Source: Afifella aestuarii
GTDB lineage: Bacteria; Pseudomonadota; Alphaproteobacteria; Rhizobiales; Afifellaceae
DNA length: 64,000 nucleotides
NCBI RefSeq assembly: GCF_004023665.1
Contig: NZ_SAUF01000001.1
Span: 496,001 to 560,000, forward strand
Direction of reading: 5' to 3'
A program made the translations under genes and the position numbers. The notes beneath the pieces were generated by a model. The model had not been told where the DNA came from. It did not search any database and saw only the letters and a program-made list of their open reading frames with translations. The first letter of the stretch is position 1; each line of letters starts with the position of its first letter. This document shows positions 18,641 through 26,803 of the stretch, piece after piece.

Positions 18641-19591
18641 ATGGACAAGCGGCTTTTGGGACGGACCGGCCTTGAGATTTCCCCCGTCGTCTTCGGCGGA
18701 AACGTTTTCGGCTGGACGGCCGACGAGGCGACGAGCTTCGATCTTCTCGACCGGATGGTCGATCTCGGCCTCAACACGATCGATACTGCGGATGTCTATT
18801 CGGCCTGGGTCGACGGCAACAAGGGCGGGGAATCGGAAACGATCATCGGCAAATGGCTGAAGGCCGACCCCTCACGGCGCGACAAGGTCGTCATCTTCAC
18901 CAAGGTCGGTTCGGAGATGGGCGAGGGCAAGAAGGGCCTGTCGGAGCGCTGGATCACGCAGGCGGTGGAGGATTCGCTCGCACGCCTCAACACCGATCAT
19001 ATCGACCTTTATTTCTCGCACTGGCCGGATGCCGACACCCCCTATGAGGAAACCCTCGGCGCCTATGACAAGCTTCTGAAGGCGGGCAAGATCCGCGCCG
19101 TCGGGGCCTCAAATCTCGACGCCGCGCAGCTCGGCGAGGCGCTGAAGGTGGCCGAAGACAAGGGGCTGCCGCGCTACGACGTGCTGCAGCCGGAATACAA
19201 TCTCTACGACCGCTCGAAATTCGACGGGGCTTTGCGCGATCTCGTCATGCGCGAAGAGATCGGTGTCGTGACCTATTTCAGCCTCGCTTCCGGTTTCCTT
19301 TCCGGCAAATACCGCTCCAAAGAGGATCTCTCGAAGAGCAAGCGCGGCGCCGGTGTCGAAAAATATCTCGACGCGCGCGGCATGCGCATTCTCGAGGTGC
19401 TCGACAAAGTGGGCGCAGCGCATGGTGCCAAGCCGGCCGAGGTGGCGCTCGCCTGGGTGATCGCGCGTGAGGGCGTGACGGCGCCGATCGCGAGCGCGAC
19501 GAGCCGCGAGCAGCTGCAGAGCCTCGCCAAGGCGGCGGAGTTGCGGCTTTCGGCCGAGGATGTCCGCAAGCTGGACGAGGCGAGCCGCTGA
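18641..19591 (+). CDS. aldo/keto reductase
   Basis: This 316-residue TIM-barrel enzyme has the AKR signature GNVFGW, the catalytic Asp-Tyr set (IDTADVYSAW near residues 46-55), the Lys in VVIFTKVGSEMG, and HIDLYFSHWPD. It should reduce carbonyls with NADPH; substrate unknown. The start at 18641 (MDKRLLGRTGLEI) has GGAG 6-8 bases upstream. The 227 bases between ispA and this gene show no clear feature. It converges on denD across a strong hairpin. Confidence 0.9.
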   Translation: MDKRLLGRTGLEISPVVFGGNVFGWTADEATSFDLLDRMVDLGLNTIDTADVYSAWVDGNKGGESETIIGKWLKADPSRRDKVVIFTKVGSEMGEGKKGLSERWITQAVEDSLARLNTDHIDLYFSHWPDADTPYEETLGAYDKLLKAGKIRAVGASNLDAAQLGEALKVAEDKGLPRYDVLQPEYNLYDRSKFDGALRDLVMREEIGVVTYFSLASGFLSGKYRSKEDLSKSKRGAGVEKYLDARGMRILEVLDKVGAAHGAKPAEVALAWVIAREGVTAPIASATSREQLQSLAKAAELRLSAEDVRKLDEASR

Positions 19592-19628
19592 GGTCTGGGC
19601 TCTCTGCCCGGAGTTTACGAGATGATCG

Positions 19629-19660
19629 GGATCAGAGGACCGATGGCGGTTCTCTGATCC
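19629..19660. terminator. bidirectional terminator-like hairpin between convergent genes
   Basis: A 14-bp stem with one G-U pair (19629-19642 with 19647-19660) and the 4-base loop ATGG sits in the 91-base gap between the aldo/keto reductase and denD stops. It can fold on either strand. U-tracts are weak on both sides. Confidence 0.55.
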
Positions 19661-19682
19661 TCAAGTGTTTCAGAGAGCCGCT

Positions 19683-20666
19683 TCAGGCGAGGATCGGCGG
19701 TTTGCCGCCGTGCTCGTCCTCGACATGGGCGCGGACGATGCCCGCGAAATCGCTTTCGGCCTCGAAGCCGTGGTCGCGGGCGCGGCGGGCTGCAATGTTC
19801 GCCGGCCAATTGTGAACGAAGCCGGCGATCGTCGGGTCCGGCTCCTTGCGGATGAGCGCCACGGCCTTGTCGCCGCCGATTTCCCGAAGCGCGGCGATTT
19901 CCTCGCCCACGCTGGCGCTGACGCCGGGCATGGCGAGCGCGCGGTGGCCTTTGAGCGCGTCCGTGTCCATCGTTGCGGCGTGGAGGAAGAAGTTCACGGC
20001 CGAGCGCGGGCTGGCGAAAAAGTGCCGGACATCCTCGCCGACCGGAAGGACGGTCTCTTCCCCCTTCAGCGGCTCGCGGATGATGGAGGAGAAGAAGCCG
20101 GAGGCGGCGCGGTTCGGTTTGCCGGGGCGCACGCAGATCGTCGGCAGGCGCAGGGAGATGCCGTCGAGGATCTCGCGACGGCTGTAATCGCTGACGAGCA
20201 ATTCGCCCATCGCCTTTGCCGCGCCGTAGCTCGTCAGCGGGCGCAGTTCGACATCGTCCGGGATCGGATCGGCGAAGGGCGGCCCGTAGACGGCGATCGA
20301 CGAGGCGAAGACGACGCGCGGCGCATAATTGGCGCGGCGGACCGCCTCCAGAAGCGCCCGCGTGCCGTCGAGATTGATGCGATAGCCTTTGTCGAGGTCG
20401 GCCTCCGCCTCGCCAGAGACGACGGCCGCGAGATGGAAAATGACGTCGGGGCGCTCGGCCATGACATGCTCGATCAGGGCATGATCGGTCATGTCCCCGA
20501 CGACCGGGAAGATCGCGGTGTCTTCGGAGCCGTAGGTGTGCGGCTCGACGATGTCCTGAAGGGTGATCTTGGTCACCGGCCTGCCGCCGAGTGAGCCCGT
20601 CGCGACCAGGTTCTCGGCAATCTTGCGCCCGATCATGCCGGCGGCGCCGGTGATGAGAATGTGCAT
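19683..20666 (-). CDS. denD: D-erythronate dehydrogenase-like NAD-dependent epimerase/dehydratase
   Basis: The 327-residue extended short-chain dehydrogenase starts with ITGAAGMIGRKIA (NAD-binding GxxGxxG), then HLAAVVSGEAEADLDKGYRIN and the SYGAAKAMGE active site (Tyr-x3-Lys). SGEAEAD and the DAL-type C-terminus match DenD, which oxidises D-erythronate to 2-oxo-tetronate. The usual denC/denA partners are not adjacent, so the substrate is inferred. ATG at 20666 has AAGGAG upstream; the longer frame lacks this. It is last in a run with a GNAT and a PEP-mutase-like gene. Confidence 0.8.
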   Translation of the reverse strand: MHILITGAAGMIGRKIAENLVATGSLGGRPVTKITLQDIVEPHTYGSEDTAIFPVVGDMTDHALIEHVMAERPDVIFHLAAVVSGEAEADLDKGYRINLDGTRALLEAVRRANYAPRVVFASSIAVYGPPFADPIPDDVELRPLTSYGAAKAMGELLVSDYSRREILDGISLRLPTICVRPGKPNRAASGFFSSIIREPLKGEETVLPVGEDVRHFFASPRSAVNFFLHAATMDTDALKGHRALAMPGVSASVGEEIAALREIGGDKAVALIRKEPDPTIAGFVHNWPANIAARRARDHGFEAESDFAGIVRAHVEDEHGGKPPILA

Positions 20667-20710
20667 GGCGGCTCCTTGTTTTTCTCGGCCGCCCGGGCGG
20701 GCAGCCTTCC

Positions 20711-21391
20711 TCACGCCGTCTTGCGGAAATCCTGAAGGCGGCGAAGTTGTTTCCCGTCTTCGTCAAAATTCTTCGGATCGAGCCAGGAGGTGAGGGCGGC
20801 GCGGTGCGCCGGCCATTCACTGTCGATGATGGAGAACCAGGCCGTGTCGCGGTTGCGGCCCTTCATCACGAGATCCTGGCGGAAGATGCCTTCGAAGGTG
20901 AAGCCGAGCCTTTCGGCAGCGCTTCTGGAGGCGGCGTTCGCCGCGTCGCATTTCCATTCGTAGCGGCGATAGCGCAGATCGTCGAAGACGTGGCTTGCCA
21001 TCAGCGCCATCGCCTCGGTCCCGCCGGCACTGTTTTGCAGAAGCGGCGAATAGGCGATGGAGCCGACCTCGGTCGAGCCGTGGTCGGGGCGGTTGCGCAT
21101 GTAACTCGCCATGCCGACGATCTTGCCGTCGGAGAGGCGGCGGATGACGAGCGTCCGCCAGCCGCCTTCGGTAATGGCTTCGGAGACGGTGCGCTCCATG
21201 ATGTCGGCCGACGCGAAGGGGCCGATCGCCATGTAGCGCCAGATGGCGGCATGGGCGGCACCGCCGAGCGCGGAGAAGAGACCTTGGCGGTGCGCCGACC
21301 AGACGAGCGGCTCAAGCCGAACGCGCCGACCCTCCAGCACTTTGTTGCCCGGAAGGGCGCGGGGAGACCAGGAAGTGAGATCAGTCATCAT
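20711..21391 (-). CDS. GNAT family N-acetyltransferase
   Basis: This protein of about 226 residues has the RimJ/RimL-like acetyltransferase_3 pattern: GRRVRLEPL near the N-terminus, IVGMASYMRNRPDHGSTEVGSIAYSP, then the CoA-binding and final strand region ANAASRSAAERLGFTFEGIFRQD. The target could be a protein N-terminus or a small amine. Adjacent ATG codons at 21391 and 21388 overlap the stop of the upstream gene (21381-21383), so translation is probably coupled. The DenD-like gene follows 44 bases downstream. Confidence 0.87.
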   Translation of the reverse strand: MMTDLTSWSPRALPGNKVLEGRRVRLEPLVWSAHRQGLFSALGGAAHAAIWRYMAIGPFASADIMERTVSEAITEGGWRTLVIRRLSDGKIVGMASYMRNRPDHGSTEVGSIAYSPLLQNSAGGTEAMALMASHVFDDLRYRRYEWKCDAANAASRSAAERLGFTFEGIFRQDLVMKGRNRDTAWFSIIDSEWPAHRAALTSWLDPKNFDEDGKQLRRLQDFRKTA

Positions 21392-22205
21392 CGTCGAGAG
21401 AGGGTGAGAAAGCGCCGTCGAGGGTGGAGGATTTTGCCGCCCCGGAGAAGGTGAAGCGGCGGTGGGTGAGGGCATTGGCGGCGTCGAGAAAGGCCCCGAG
21501 CGCCACCTTATTGAGGCCGGAGCCGATCGAGACACGGCGCACGCCGAGCCTTTCGAGGGCCGCGATGTCATCGGAGATGCCGCCGACGCCGCCGAGCACA
21601 TTGACGGGAACGGAGACGGCGCCGGCAATGGCTTCCACCTCCTCGCGCGTGGTGATGCCCGGCGCATAGACAGCGTCGGCCCCGGCAGCCTCGAAGGCGC
21701 GCAGACGCTTCACCGCTTCGTTGACGGGGTCGGCATGGCGGACGAGAAAAGTCTCAGTGCGGCCGGTCAGGACGAAATCGGGATTGGCCTTCGCGGTGGC
21801 CTCTTTGGCGGCTTCGAAACGGCGGAGCGCCTCGTCGAGCGGATAAAGCTCGCCTTTTTCCAGATCTTCGATCGAACAGCCGGCGAGACCGCAATCGATC
21901 GCCTGACGGATGGTTTCGCCAACCTCTTCCGGCGTGTCGCCGTAGCCCGATTCGAGATCGCTGTTGACCGGCAGAGAGGTCGCCGAAACGATCGATTTCG
22001 CATGGGCGAGCGCCTCCTGCCGGCTCACACGGCCGGCGGCATCCGGGCGCCCGAGCGACCAGGCGAGCGCGGCCGAAGAGGTGGCGAGCGCCTCAAAGCC
22101 GAGATCGGCGAGGAGCTTTGCCGTGCCCGCATCCCAGGGATTGGGCATGATGAAGAGCTTGTCGCGGGCGTGCAGAGCACGGAACGTGGCGGCTTTGTCG
22201 CTCAT
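21381..22205 (-). CDS. isocitrate lyase/PEP mutase-family protein
   Basis: The 274-residue TIM-barrel protein carries IMPNPWDAGTAKLLADLGFEALATSSAA, NSDLESGYGD, and GCSIEDLE, typical of the PEP phosphonomutase/isocitrate lyase superfamily. The KKCG(H) motif of true isocitrate lyases is absent, so it is a carboxyphosphonoenolpyruvate- or oxaloacetate-type family member of unknown substrate. The C-terminal 25 residues are low-complexity and end in DDDD. It starts the three-gene minus-strand run with a GNAT and denD. Confidence 0.82.
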   Translation of the reverse strand: MSDKAATFRALHARDKLFIMPNPWDAGTAKLLADLGFEALATSSAALAWSLGRPDAAGRVSRQEALAHAKSIVSATSLPVNSDLESGYGDTPEEVGETIRQAIDCGLAGCSIEDLEKGELYPLDEALRRFEAAKEATAKANPDFVLTGRTETFLVRHADPVNEAVKRLRAFEAAGADAVYAPGITTREEVEAIAGAVSVPVNVLGGVGGISDDIAALERLGVRRVSIGSGLNKVALGAFLDAANALTHRRFTFSGAAKSSTLDGAFSPSLDDDD

Positions 22206-22220
22206 CGGGCCCCCCTTGGG

Positions 22221-22364
22221 TCACATCGCGGCCAGGGGTACCATTTCCTCACCGGCGGCAGCAATGAGGTCCGTGTCGAATGTCGCGAGTGGCAGGCTGC
22301 GGCGCTGGGCGAGCTCGAGATAGGCCGCGTCATAGACGGTGAGCCGATGGCGCTCCGCAAGCGT
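22221..22364 (-). pseudogene. C-terminal remnant of a VapC-type PIN toxin
   Basis: Only about the last 47 residues of a PIN-domain protein are present: TLAERHRLTVYDAAYLELAQR followed by SLPLATFDTDLIAAA. These match the third and fourth acidic-residue region of VapC. Upstream in frame (to 22451) the translation is unrelated. The N-terminal half with the first catalytic Asp and the partner antitoxin are missing. It lies antisense to, and 125 bases from, an intact vapBC operon of a different PIN subtype. Confidence 0.7.
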
Positions 22365-22488
22365 TGGGCACGTGGTTGGGGCTTGGCGTTTCCGTTCGGG
22401 CTCTATGTCTGGCCGGAACGCCGCTTGGAAGCATATGCAGCTAGGCGACAAATCCAGGCAGTGATATTCTCAGGACCGGATAAAGCTC

Positions 22489-22794
22489 ATGGCAATCACG
22501 CTTCGCAACAAAGAAACCGAGTTGATGATCCGAACCCTCGGACGCCGCTGGAGGCTTGGGCCGAGCGCCGTGATCCGCCGACTGGCGCAGAAGGAAGTCG
22601 GGCAGGGCGAGACGGTGTCGGAGGGCGAGTTTCGGCGGCGCATGGCCGCCTGGGACGACATCATGGAGCTCGCGCCGCCGCGCGACCCCGATCTTCGCTG
22701 GAAAGATGTCGAGCGGGAGATGGACAATCTCTTTGAGGGCATGGACGAAGCGGGGCAGCCGGCAGAAGGCCTGCAGCCGCAGGACGTCCCGTGA
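22489..22794 (+). CDS. vapB: VapB-type antitoxin
   Basis: This 101-residue protein begins MAITLRNKETELMIRTLGRR, close to the Rv0623/VapB transcription factor family, with a ribbon-helix-helix-like N-terminus (residues 1-40) and an acidic tail that would wrap the toxin. It should neutralise the VapC encoded next and repress the operon. The stop overlaps the vapC start by ATGA. The AT content just upstream is higher than elsewhere in this region. Confidence 0.83.
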   Translation: MAITLRNKETELMIRTLGRRWRLGPSAVIRRLAQKEVGQGETVSEGEFRRRMAAWDDIMELAPPRDPDLRWKDVEREMDNLFEGMDEAGQPAEGLQPQDVP

Positions 22795-23183
22795 TCGTCA
22801 TCGACACGTCGGTTCTGGCCGCAATCTATCTGCGCGAACCCGATGGTCGCGGCTTCTTTGAGTGTATCGCACGAAGCACTCAACGGATTCTCCCGGCGAC
22901 ATGCGTTGTGGAATTTCTTCTGCTGCGCCGGTATGGCGGCGACCGACGAGCCTGGCTCGACAGGCTCATCCGGACGCAGGACATCCGCGTCGAGGCCTTT
23001 ACGGCTGCCATGGCGGCGGTTGCGGCCGAGGCCGCGGAAAAGTATGGCCGCGGCTCCGGCCATCCCGCAGAACTCAACTTTGGTGACTGCCTCTCCTACG
23101 CCATCGCCAAACATCTTGGCGCACCCCTTCTCTATAAGGGGGGCGACTTTTCGCACACCGATATCGAAAGCGCGTTTCCATGA
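22791..23183 (+). CDS. vapC: VapC-type PIN-domain ribonuclease toxin
   Basis: The 130-residue PIN protein keeps the acidic residues expected for Mg2+-dependent RNA cleavage: Asp5 (VIDTSVLAAI), Glu41 (VVEFLLL), Asp99 (NFGDCLSYA) and Asp119 (KGGDFSHTD). VapC toxins cut tRNA or rRNA. It is coupled to vapB by a 4-base overlap, and its own stop overlaps the start of an aminotransferase gene by ATGA (23180-23183), an unusual arrangement for a toxin gene. Confidence 0.9.
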   Translation: MIVIDTSVLAAIYLREPDGRGFFECIARSTQRILPATCVVEFLLLRRYGGDRRAWLDRLIRTQDIRVEAFTAAMAAVAAEAAEKYGRGSGHPAELNFGDCLSYAIAKHLGAPLLYKGGDFSHTDIESAFP

Positions 23184-24376
23184 CCCTCACGACCATTTCC
23201 GGCTTCGATCGCATCGGCGAAGAGAATGCCTTTGCCGTCCTGGCGCGGGCCGGAGCGCTCGCCGCTGAAGGTCGCGACATCGTCAATCTCGGCATCGGCC
23301 AGCCGGATTTCAAAACGCCCGAACATATCGTCGAGGCGGCGGTGAAGGCTCTCAAGGACGGGGCGCATGGCTATACGGATGCGACCGGCATCCTGCCGCT
23401 GCGCGAGGCAGTGGCGCGGCGCATGCTCGCCACCACCGGCGTCGAGGTCTCGCCCGGCAATGTGATGATCGTGCCGGGCGGCAAGGTGACGATGTTCGCC
23501 GCGATCTTGATGTTCGGCGAGCCGGGCGCGGACATCCTCTATCCCGATCCGGGTTTTCCGATCTATCGCTCGATGATCGAGTTCACTGGCGCGCGGCCTG
23601 TGCCGGTGCCGATCCGCGAAGAGAACGGCTTTGCCTTCTCCGCCGAGGAGACTTTGTCGCTGCTGACGCCCGACACGCGGCTCGTCATCTTGAATTCGCC
23701 GGCCAATCCGACTGGCGGCGTGACGCCGAAGGCGGAGATCGACAAGCTGGTGGCGGGGCTTGCCGAGAGGCCCGACATCGCCATCCTCTCCGACGAGATC
23801 TACGACCAGATGGTCTATGACGGCGAACGCCATGTCTCGCTTCTCGCCTATCCGGAAATTCGCGACCGCCTCATTCTCCTCAATGGCTGGTCGAAGACCT
23901 GGGCGATGACCGGGTGGCGCATGGGCTGGTCGATCTGGCCGGATGCGCTTTACGACAAGGTGCGGAAGCTCGCCGTGAACGCCTGGTCCTGCGTCAACGC
24001 CCCGGCGCAATATGCCGGGATTGCCGCGATCGACGGGCCGCAGGATGCGGCAGACGAGATGATCGCCGCTTTCGACCGCCGGCGCGGCGTCGTCACCGAG
24101 CTTTTGAACGAGCTGCCGGGCGTCTCCTGCATCACGCCCAAAGGCGCCTTCTATGCCTTCCCGAACATTTCCAAGACGGGCTTCAAGGCGAAGCCGCTCG
24201 CGTCAGCACTTCTCGAAGAGGCCGGCGTCGCGCTGATCGGCGGCCCGGATTTCGGCGTCCACGGCGAAGGCTATGTGCGCGTCTCCTACGCCAATTCGGA
24301 GGAGAACATCCGCCGTGCGGTCGATCGGATCGGCGAGTTTCTGACGGGCGCGAAGGCCCGCCAGATCAGCGCGTGA
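23180..24376 (+). CDS. class I/II pyridoxal-phosphate aminotransferase
   Basis: The 398-residue fold-type I enzyme has NLGIGQPDFKTP, HGYTDATGILPLREA, NSPANPTGG, SDEIYDQM and GWSKTWAMTGWRMGW with the PLP lysine. This pattern is near aspartate/alanine-type aminotransferases. The amino donor cannot be fixed. It starts inside the vapC stop and could be translated from the vapBC mRNA, although an internal promoter is likely. It ends in an 11-base tail-to-tail overlap with the TRAP permease gene. Confidence 0.9.
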   Translation: MTLTTISGFDRIGEENAFAVLARAGALAAEGRDIVNLGIGQPDFKTPEHIVEAAVKALKDGAHGYTDATGILPLREAVARRMLATTGVEVSPGNVMIVPGGKVTMFAAILMFGEPGADILYPDPGFPIYRSMIEFTGARPVPVPIREENGFAFSAEETLSLLTPDTRLVILNSPANPTGGVTPKAEIDKLVAGLAERPDIAILSDEIYDQMVYDGERHVSLLAYPEIRDRLILLNGWSKTWAMTGWRMGWSIWPDALYDKVRKLAVNAWSCVNAPAQYAGIAAIDGPQDAADEMIAAFDRRRGVVTELLNELPGVSCITPKGAFYAFPNISKTGFKAKPLASALLEEAGVALIGGPDFGVHGEGYVRVSYANSEENIRRAVDRIGEFLTGAKARQISA

Positions 24377-25964
24377 CGAGCTCCGGCCCCATCAGGATCG
24401 TCGGCAGGAAGGTCGAGATCCACGGCACGTAGGTCACGATCACCAGGAAGATCATCAAGATGCCGGTGAAGGGGAGCGCCGCCTTCACCACGCGCACGAG
24501 ATTCATCCCCGTTATGCCGGAGGTCACGAAGAGGTTGAGCCCGATCGGCGGGGTGATCATGCCGATCTCCATGTTGACGATCATGATGATGCCGAGATGG
24601 ATCGGATCGACGCCGAGCTGAATGGCGATCGGGAAGACCACGGGCGCCACGATCAGCAGCAGGCCCGACGGCTCCATGAACTGACCGCCGAGGAGGAGGA
24701 GCAGGTTGACCGCGATGAGGAAGGTGAACCAGTTGAAGCCGGCTCCCAGCATCCAGTCGGTGATCGTCTGCGGAATGCGTTCCGACGTCAGCACATGGGC
24801 GAAGAGGAGCGCGTTGACGATGATGAACATCAGCATGATCGTCGTCTTGCCGCTGTCGACGAGCACCTTGCGCGTGTCGCGATGGAAGCAGGCGGCCGGA
24901 AAGCCGAGGACGATGTCTTTGAGACCGCGGGCCCAGACCGGCAGGCTCGCCACCAGCGCCTTCGGCGCGCCGGCGCCCTCACGCCAAACGAGATAGGCGA
25001 CGAACGTCGCTACAGAGACGATCATTGCGAAGATCTGGCGCTCGCCCAACGAGGCATCCGGCACCAGGAAGAACCCGAAAATGAGGATCGTCACATGGAT
25101 GGTGAAGGCGTAGACGACGCCGAGGAAGCCGTTGCGTGCGGCGTGCCCGTCCTCCTCGCGCACCCATTTGCGGCCCTTCAGGGGACCCATGTCGCGATAG
25201 ACGAAAAGCGCGACCAGGAAGGCGTAGACGGCGGCGACGGCTGCAGCCTCCGTCGGGGTGAAGGCACCGCCATAGATGCCGCCCAGGATGACGACGATCA
25301 GGAAGAGGCCTGCGGCCGCATCCTTGCCGGCGGAGAGGATCTCGCCGAAGCCCGGAAAAGGCTGGGGCTGCAGCCCGCGGATGCGGGCGTTGATGTAGAT
25401 GCCGACCATCAGCATGACGCCGGCGAGGAGACCCGGAATGACGCCGGCGAGGAACATGCGCCCGACCGAGACGTCGGTCGCCGCCGCATAGACGACCATG
25501 ACGATCGAGGGCGGGATCAGGATGCCGAGCGTGCCGGCATTGGCGATGATGCCGGCGGCGAATTCCTTGGAATAGCCGGTCTGGCGCATGGCGGCGATGG
25601 CGATCGTGCCGATCGCTACCACGGTCGCGGGCGAGGAGCCTGAGAGCGCGGCAAACAGCATGCAGGCGAGGACGGAGGCCATGGCGAGGCCGCCGCGCAT
25701 ATGGCCGACGGTCGCGACGGCGAAGCGGATGATGCGCTGCGCGACGCCGCCGGTCGACAGGAACGCCGATGCCAGGATGAAGAACGGGATGGCGAGGAGC
25801 GTGTAGTTCTGCGAGGCGGTGAAAAGCTGCAGGGCCACCGAGGACATGGAATCGGTGGAGAAGAAGGCGATGACGATGACGCTCGACAGGCCAAGCGCGA
25901 TGGCGATCGGCACGCCCAGAAACAGAAGGGCGAGGACGAGCACAAAAAGGATCGAGGATTCCAT
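24366..25964 (-). CDS. dctM: TRAP transporter large permease (DctM), extended form
   Basis: The 532-residue membrane protein has the DctM pattern: FLGVPIAIALGLSS, IPFFILAS, ALSGSSPATVVAIG, GTLGILIPPSI, then PTEAAAVAAVYA and a C-terminal half with MEPSGLLLIVAPVVFPIA and EIGMITPPIGLNLFV. Usual DctM proteins have about 425-445 residues. The extra 90-100 residues sit near 255-365 and include two added hydrophobic helices plus a basic segment. It forms the sodium-driven import channel with DctQ and the binding protein upstream. Confidence 0.92.
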   Translation of the reverse strand: MESSILFVLVLALLFLGVPIAIALGLSSVIVIAFFSTDSMSSVALQLFTASQNYTLLAIPFFILASAFLSTGGVAQRIIRFAVATVGHMRGGLAMASVLACMLFAALSGSSPATVVAIGTIAIAAMRQTGYSKEFAAGIIANAGTLGILIPPSIVMVVYAAATDVSVGRMFLAGVIPGLLAGVMLMVGIYINARIRGLQPQPFPGFGEILSAGKDAAAGLFLIVVILGGIYGGAFTPTEAAAVAAVYAFLVALFVYRDMGPLKGRKWVREEDGHAARNGFLGVVYAFTIHVTILIFGFFLVPDASLGERQIFAMIVSVATFVAYLVWREGAGAPKALVASLPVWARGLKDIVLGFPAACFHRDTRKVLVDSGKTTIMLMFIIVNALLFAHVLTSERIPQTITDWMLGAGFNWFTFLIAVNLLLLLGGQFMEPSGLLLIVAPVVFPIAIQLGVDPIHLGIIMIVNMEIGMITPPIGLNLFVTSGITGMNLVRVVKAALPFTGILMIFLVIVTYVPWISTFLPTILMGPELVTR

Positions 25965-25976
25965 ATCGGCGCGGCT

Positions 25977-26690
25977 CTAGCGAGGATCGTGGGGGCGTCG
26001 GCCGTAGCCGTGCGGATGCGTGTGGGTCATGGAGCCCTCGAAGGGCTCTTCCTCGTCGTCATCGTCGTCGTCATCGAGAAAGCCTTCGTTCTCGGCGACG
26101 AGCTCTTCGGCTTCATGGGCGGCGACGATGAGTTCGCGGCGCCCGGCCACGATGGCGACCGTCGCCTGAAGAGACCGCAGAGCGAGAAGGAAGAGGCCGA
26201 TCGGCAGCATGAGGTAGGCGACCCAGCGCTGCACGCGCTCCGGCGCGCCAAACGTCTCCTGGGCCCAGACGGGATAGCGAAGATCGTCGAGGCCGAGGGG
26301 CAGATGGTAGAAGCGCGTCCAATAGGCGATGGCGCCGCCCTTCGAATTGGCGCCCAGATATTGCAGCCAGTCGGAATAGAGCAGGATCACGGCATAGAGC
26401 AGCACCGTGAGGGCGCCGAAAATCGCCGCCACCTTGAACAAGGGGCGCGGCAGAGCCCGGATCATGACGTCGACGCCGAGATGCGCGCCGATCTTCACGC
26501 CATAGGCCATGCCGAAGAGGATGAGCCAGGCGAAGAGGATGCGGGTGAATTCAAGCGCGCCGGTCCAGCCGGAATGGAAAACGTAGCGGGCGACAACCTG
26601 GGTGAACTGGGTGAGCGTCATCGCCGCCAGGAGAAGCGCGATGAAGTTCTCTTCCAGGTGGGTGACAAAGCGCTTGGCCCTCGTGCGCAT
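25977..26690 (-). CDS. dctQ: TRAP transporter small permease (DctQ) with acidic/His-rich tail
   Basis: The 237-residue protein has four membrane helices and the DctQ feature FHSGWTGALEFTRILFAWLILFG. ATG at 26690 has GGAGGG upstream. The C-terminus is odd: after the last helix come roughly 45 residues with a run of Asp and Glu (seven D then three E) and then a His-rich stretch THTHPHGYG. Such a tail is not part of the usual DctQ and could bind divalent metal. It ends 12 bases before dctM. Confidence 0.9.
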   Translation of the reverse strand: MRTRAKRFVTHLEENFIALLLAAMTLTQFTQVVARYVFHSGWTGALEFTRILFAWLILFGMAYGVKIGAHLGVDVMIRALPRPLFKVAAIFGALTVLLYAVILLYSDWLQYLGANSKGGAIAYWTRFYHLPLGLDDLRYPVWAQETFGAPERVQRWVAYLMLPIGLFLLALRSLQATVAIVAGRRELIVAAHEAEELVAENEGFLDDDDDDDEEEPFEGSMTHTHPHGYGRRPHDPR

Positions 26691-26803
26691 GGGCTTTCCC
26701 TCCGGGGCGGGCGGACGTCTCAAACGACGTCCGGTGCCGGCCAGCGTGCGCGGGCCGGGCGAAAGTCTGCGCCCCGGCGATGCGGGGCGCAGAGCGGCTC
26801 AGA

